Shown here one piece after another: positions 10,901 to 12,500 of a stretch of 12,500 nt of DNA. The DNA is from Anaeromyces robustus (Eukaryota > Neocallimastigomycota > Neocallimastigomycetes > Neocallimastigales > Neocallimastigaceae): NCBI GenBank assembly GCA_002104895.1, contig MCFG01000266.1, positions 32,501 to 45,000 on the forward strand, read 5' to 3'. A program made the translations under genes and the position numbers. The notes beneath the pieces were generated by a model. That model saw nothing but the letters and a program-made list of their open reading frames with translations, made no database searches and had not been told where the DNA came from. Positions within the stretch are counted from its first letter, which is position 1, and each line of letters starts with the position of its first letter.

Positions 10901-12500
10901 GTTGTTGTTGTTGTTAAATATTAATATAATAACTTATAATATATATATATTTAAATACTTCTATTAAATAATATTTACTTGAATAAAGATAAAATGCTGC
11001 TTAATTAAATCTTTAACATCTATATATTGATGATATTAATAGATATAAGAGTTTAGTTATTATAATATATAATAAATAAATAAACAAATAAATATTAATA
11101 ATAATAATAAAATTAATTTTACCTTTATTTTTCCATAAATCACGATTTAATACTTGACAGGCAAATTCAGAAGATTCTATAAAAATGATAATAATGATAT
11201 GATAATAATAATAATAATAATAATAATTTAATTATTATTATATTATTATAGAAATTAATGCAATATTAATATCTGTTATTTATATATTTAATTCAGTAAG
11301 TCATATTTGAATTGAAAGGAGTATTAACCTTGAATGTTTACAAGAAGCCATTTTGATTTACTTCTAGCATCGTTTCGAGCCTTTTATTTATATATCATTA
11401 TTAGAAAATTATTATATAAATAAATATATATGTTTATAATAATTAAAATATTATTATCTTTAACAAACTATTTTTCTTTTATTATTGTTTTTATTAATAT
11501 ATTTTAATTAATAATAATAAATAATAATATTAAAATAAAAAGTATATACTTCTTCAAAAGAACCGTTGAAAATTATATCATATGGAATTTTAAATAATTC
11601 TGAAAGTTTTTTTGATTTATTCCAAGTTTCTTCATCTTCAACTTCATCTAATAATATTATTATTTTTTCAAATATTTTATTATTATTTATATATTTTTAT
11701 ATATTTATTGATTAATAATGTTATTTTTATATATTTGTCATTAATTTGCTTAATAAATCACTTTTTCTTCTTCTACTCCATTTTTTTTTATATTTTTTTT
11801 TCATAAATTATATAAGTTTATAAAAAACAAATATTTACTAATTTGAATTTCTTCAGTTTCTGTAGAAAAATCTCTAAAAGGATCAAGAGCTTGGAATGAC
11901 TGTTGATATGAAGGTTGTTGCCAATCTTAATTATTAAGTAATTAAGTTATTTATTTAAAGTTTTAATTAATATATATTATTATTTCATATACATATATAT
12001 TAGAAATGTAAAAGTTATAAAGAAAAAGCATATTTAAAAATATATGAAATTTACTTCCAAAATTATAATCATCAACTAAAATATCTGTTGTTGCTGCAAT
12101 TGGAGCTCTAACATCATCTGCAGGTGGTGGTGGTTGATAATGCGAAGAATGGTTATCAGAAGAACCTGTTTCAAAATTGTCTTCTATTGGATTAGGCTCA
12201 GCACTTTTCTTTGGTATTTCAAATCCACTAAAAAAAAGTTGTAAGGCATTTTCTAAAATACCATCTGCAATCTTTTTTTTTTTTTTTTTAAAAAAGAAAA
12301 AGTTACATATAATATAAAATTATAATATTGAATTATTTAATTATATATTTAAATTTTATTATTAAATTTATGTTTTTTATTAACAATATATTTGATAATT
12401 ATTAAAAAAGAGATATAATAATATAAAAATATTTTCTAGTAATGAATAAAATTACAGATAAATAATTTTTGGCAACATCTGGTGTAGTATCAGCAATATC
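9117..12500 (-). CDS. UBX5: UBA-UAS-UIM-UBX protein, Cdc48/p97 adaptor (UBXN7/Ubx5), 5'-truncated
   Basis: This is a predicted adaptor carrying ubiquitinated substrates to the Cdc48/p97 ATPase. The gene runs off the right edge; thirteen exons are visible on the minus strand: 12500-12456, 12271-12055, 11925-11839, 11647-11550, 11380-11329, 11176-11123, 11019-10979, 10790-10643, 10507-10419, 10302-10020, 9759-9682, 9433-9330 and 9212-9117. All joins are GT-AG and in frame, giving 463 residues plus a TAG stop. Numbering visible residues: the end of a UBA domain (1-33, DGILENALQLFF), a fungal-like RAPIA stretch, a thioredoxin-like UAS domain (about 125-255, with WLLVNIQ, FACQVLNRDLW and YPHVSLVDPRTG), a UIM (about 284-300, IKAAIEMSMKD), an Asp-rich then Lys/Glu-rich linker, and a C-terminal UBX domain (about 388-463, IQFRLPDGKRMVRSF). 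Order and length match human UBXN7 (489 aa). The UBX loop reads NFRESL in place of the usual FPR turn. Only the first UBA exon or exons are missing. Confidence 0.93.
9462..9558. repeat. (AAATAT)n then (AAAT)n microsatellite in a UBX5 intron
   Basis: About 12 hexamer AAATAT units (9462-9536) are followed by AAAT tetramers to about 9558. Together they fill much of the 248-bp intron at 9434-9681. Confidence 0.9.
9933..10013. repeat. (TAA)27 microsatellite in a UBX5 intron
   Basis: An 81-nt perfect triplet repeat lies in the 260-bp intron 9760-10019, only a few bases from the GTAAGT donor at 10019-10014 (minus strand). Read through in the upstream exon frame it would encode poly-Ile until a TAG near 9925, so an unspliced transcript would give a truncated protein without the UBX domain. 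Confidence 0.92.
10828..10915. repeat. (ATT)n-(GTT)5 microsatellite in a UBX5 intron
   Basis: About 24 ATT units (10828-10900) pass into five GTT units (10901-10915) inside the 188-bp intron 10791-10978, which follows the 41-nt exon of the UAS domain. The open frames over it on the plus strand are repeat artefacts. Confidence 0.92.
11202..11226. repeat. Short (ATA)n run in a UBX5 intron
   Basis: About eight triplets lie in intron 11177-11328, close to the acceptor side on the minus strand. Confidence 0.8.

Noticed and set aside
10706-10967. Overlapping plus-strand frames with poly-Ile or poly-Leu
   Set aside because: They are translations of the intronic (ATT)n-(GTT)n repeat and the antisense of a UAS exon.
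11612-11806. 64-aa plus-strand hydrophobic frame
   Set aside because: It overlaps a UBX5 exon on the other strand and an AT-rich intron; no coding signal of its own.

Overview
The window reads as nuclear DNA from an extremely AT-rich, intron-rich eukaryote. The best guess is an anaerobic gut fungus (Neocallimastigomycota). The evidence is that long non-coding stretches are almost pure A/T, filled with AAT, AAAT, AAATAT and poly-A/T tracts. Three conserved genes are cut by short GT-AG introns of about 100-300 bp. Codons are strongly A/T-ending. A fungal-looking RAPIA motif also sits in the UBX-domain protein. Dictyostelium-like amoebae share the AT bias and the Asn-rich protein, but 6 and 12 introns per gene are many for them. 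The assignment is inference. There is no operon structure, ribosome binding site or bacterial feature.

Layout, left to right. At 128-1357 (minus strand) is a single-exon, Asn-rich open frame of 409 aa with no recognised domain. A 3.8-kb gene-free AT desert follows (1358-5188); it holds only simple repeats and a few short inverted or direct repeats. At 5189-6510 (minus) is a four-exon gene for RPC9 (Rpc17/CRCP), an RNA polymerase III stalk subunit, with an unusually long acidic tail. A 251-bp gap (6511-6761) separates it from a divergent seven-exon gene (6762-8250, plus) for the KEOPS/EKC kinase BUD32 (TP53RK/PRPK). A convergent AT-rich spacer (8251-9116) contains a 46-nt poly-T tract and TTATTG/TTA repeats. 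The right quarter (9117 to beyond 12500, minus) is a 13-exon, 5'-truncated gene for a UBA-UAS-UIM-UBX protein, the UBXN7/Ubx5 class of Cdc48/p97 adaptors.

The exons were rebuilt by hand from GT-AG boundaries, reading-frame continuity and family alignment recalled from knowledge. All joins keep frame. The six-intron and twelve-intron models give proteins of 220 aa and at least 463 aa without internal stops. The contiguous open frames alone hide these genes, because each exon is short.

RPC9 and BUD32 share a divergent promoter region, and both act in tRNA biogenesis (Pol III transcription and t6A37 modification). I see no sign of an undescribed system here. The more interesting points are that divergent pair, the RPC9 acidic tail, the degenerate FPR loop in the UBX domain, and small palindromic or inverted repeats in the AT desert.
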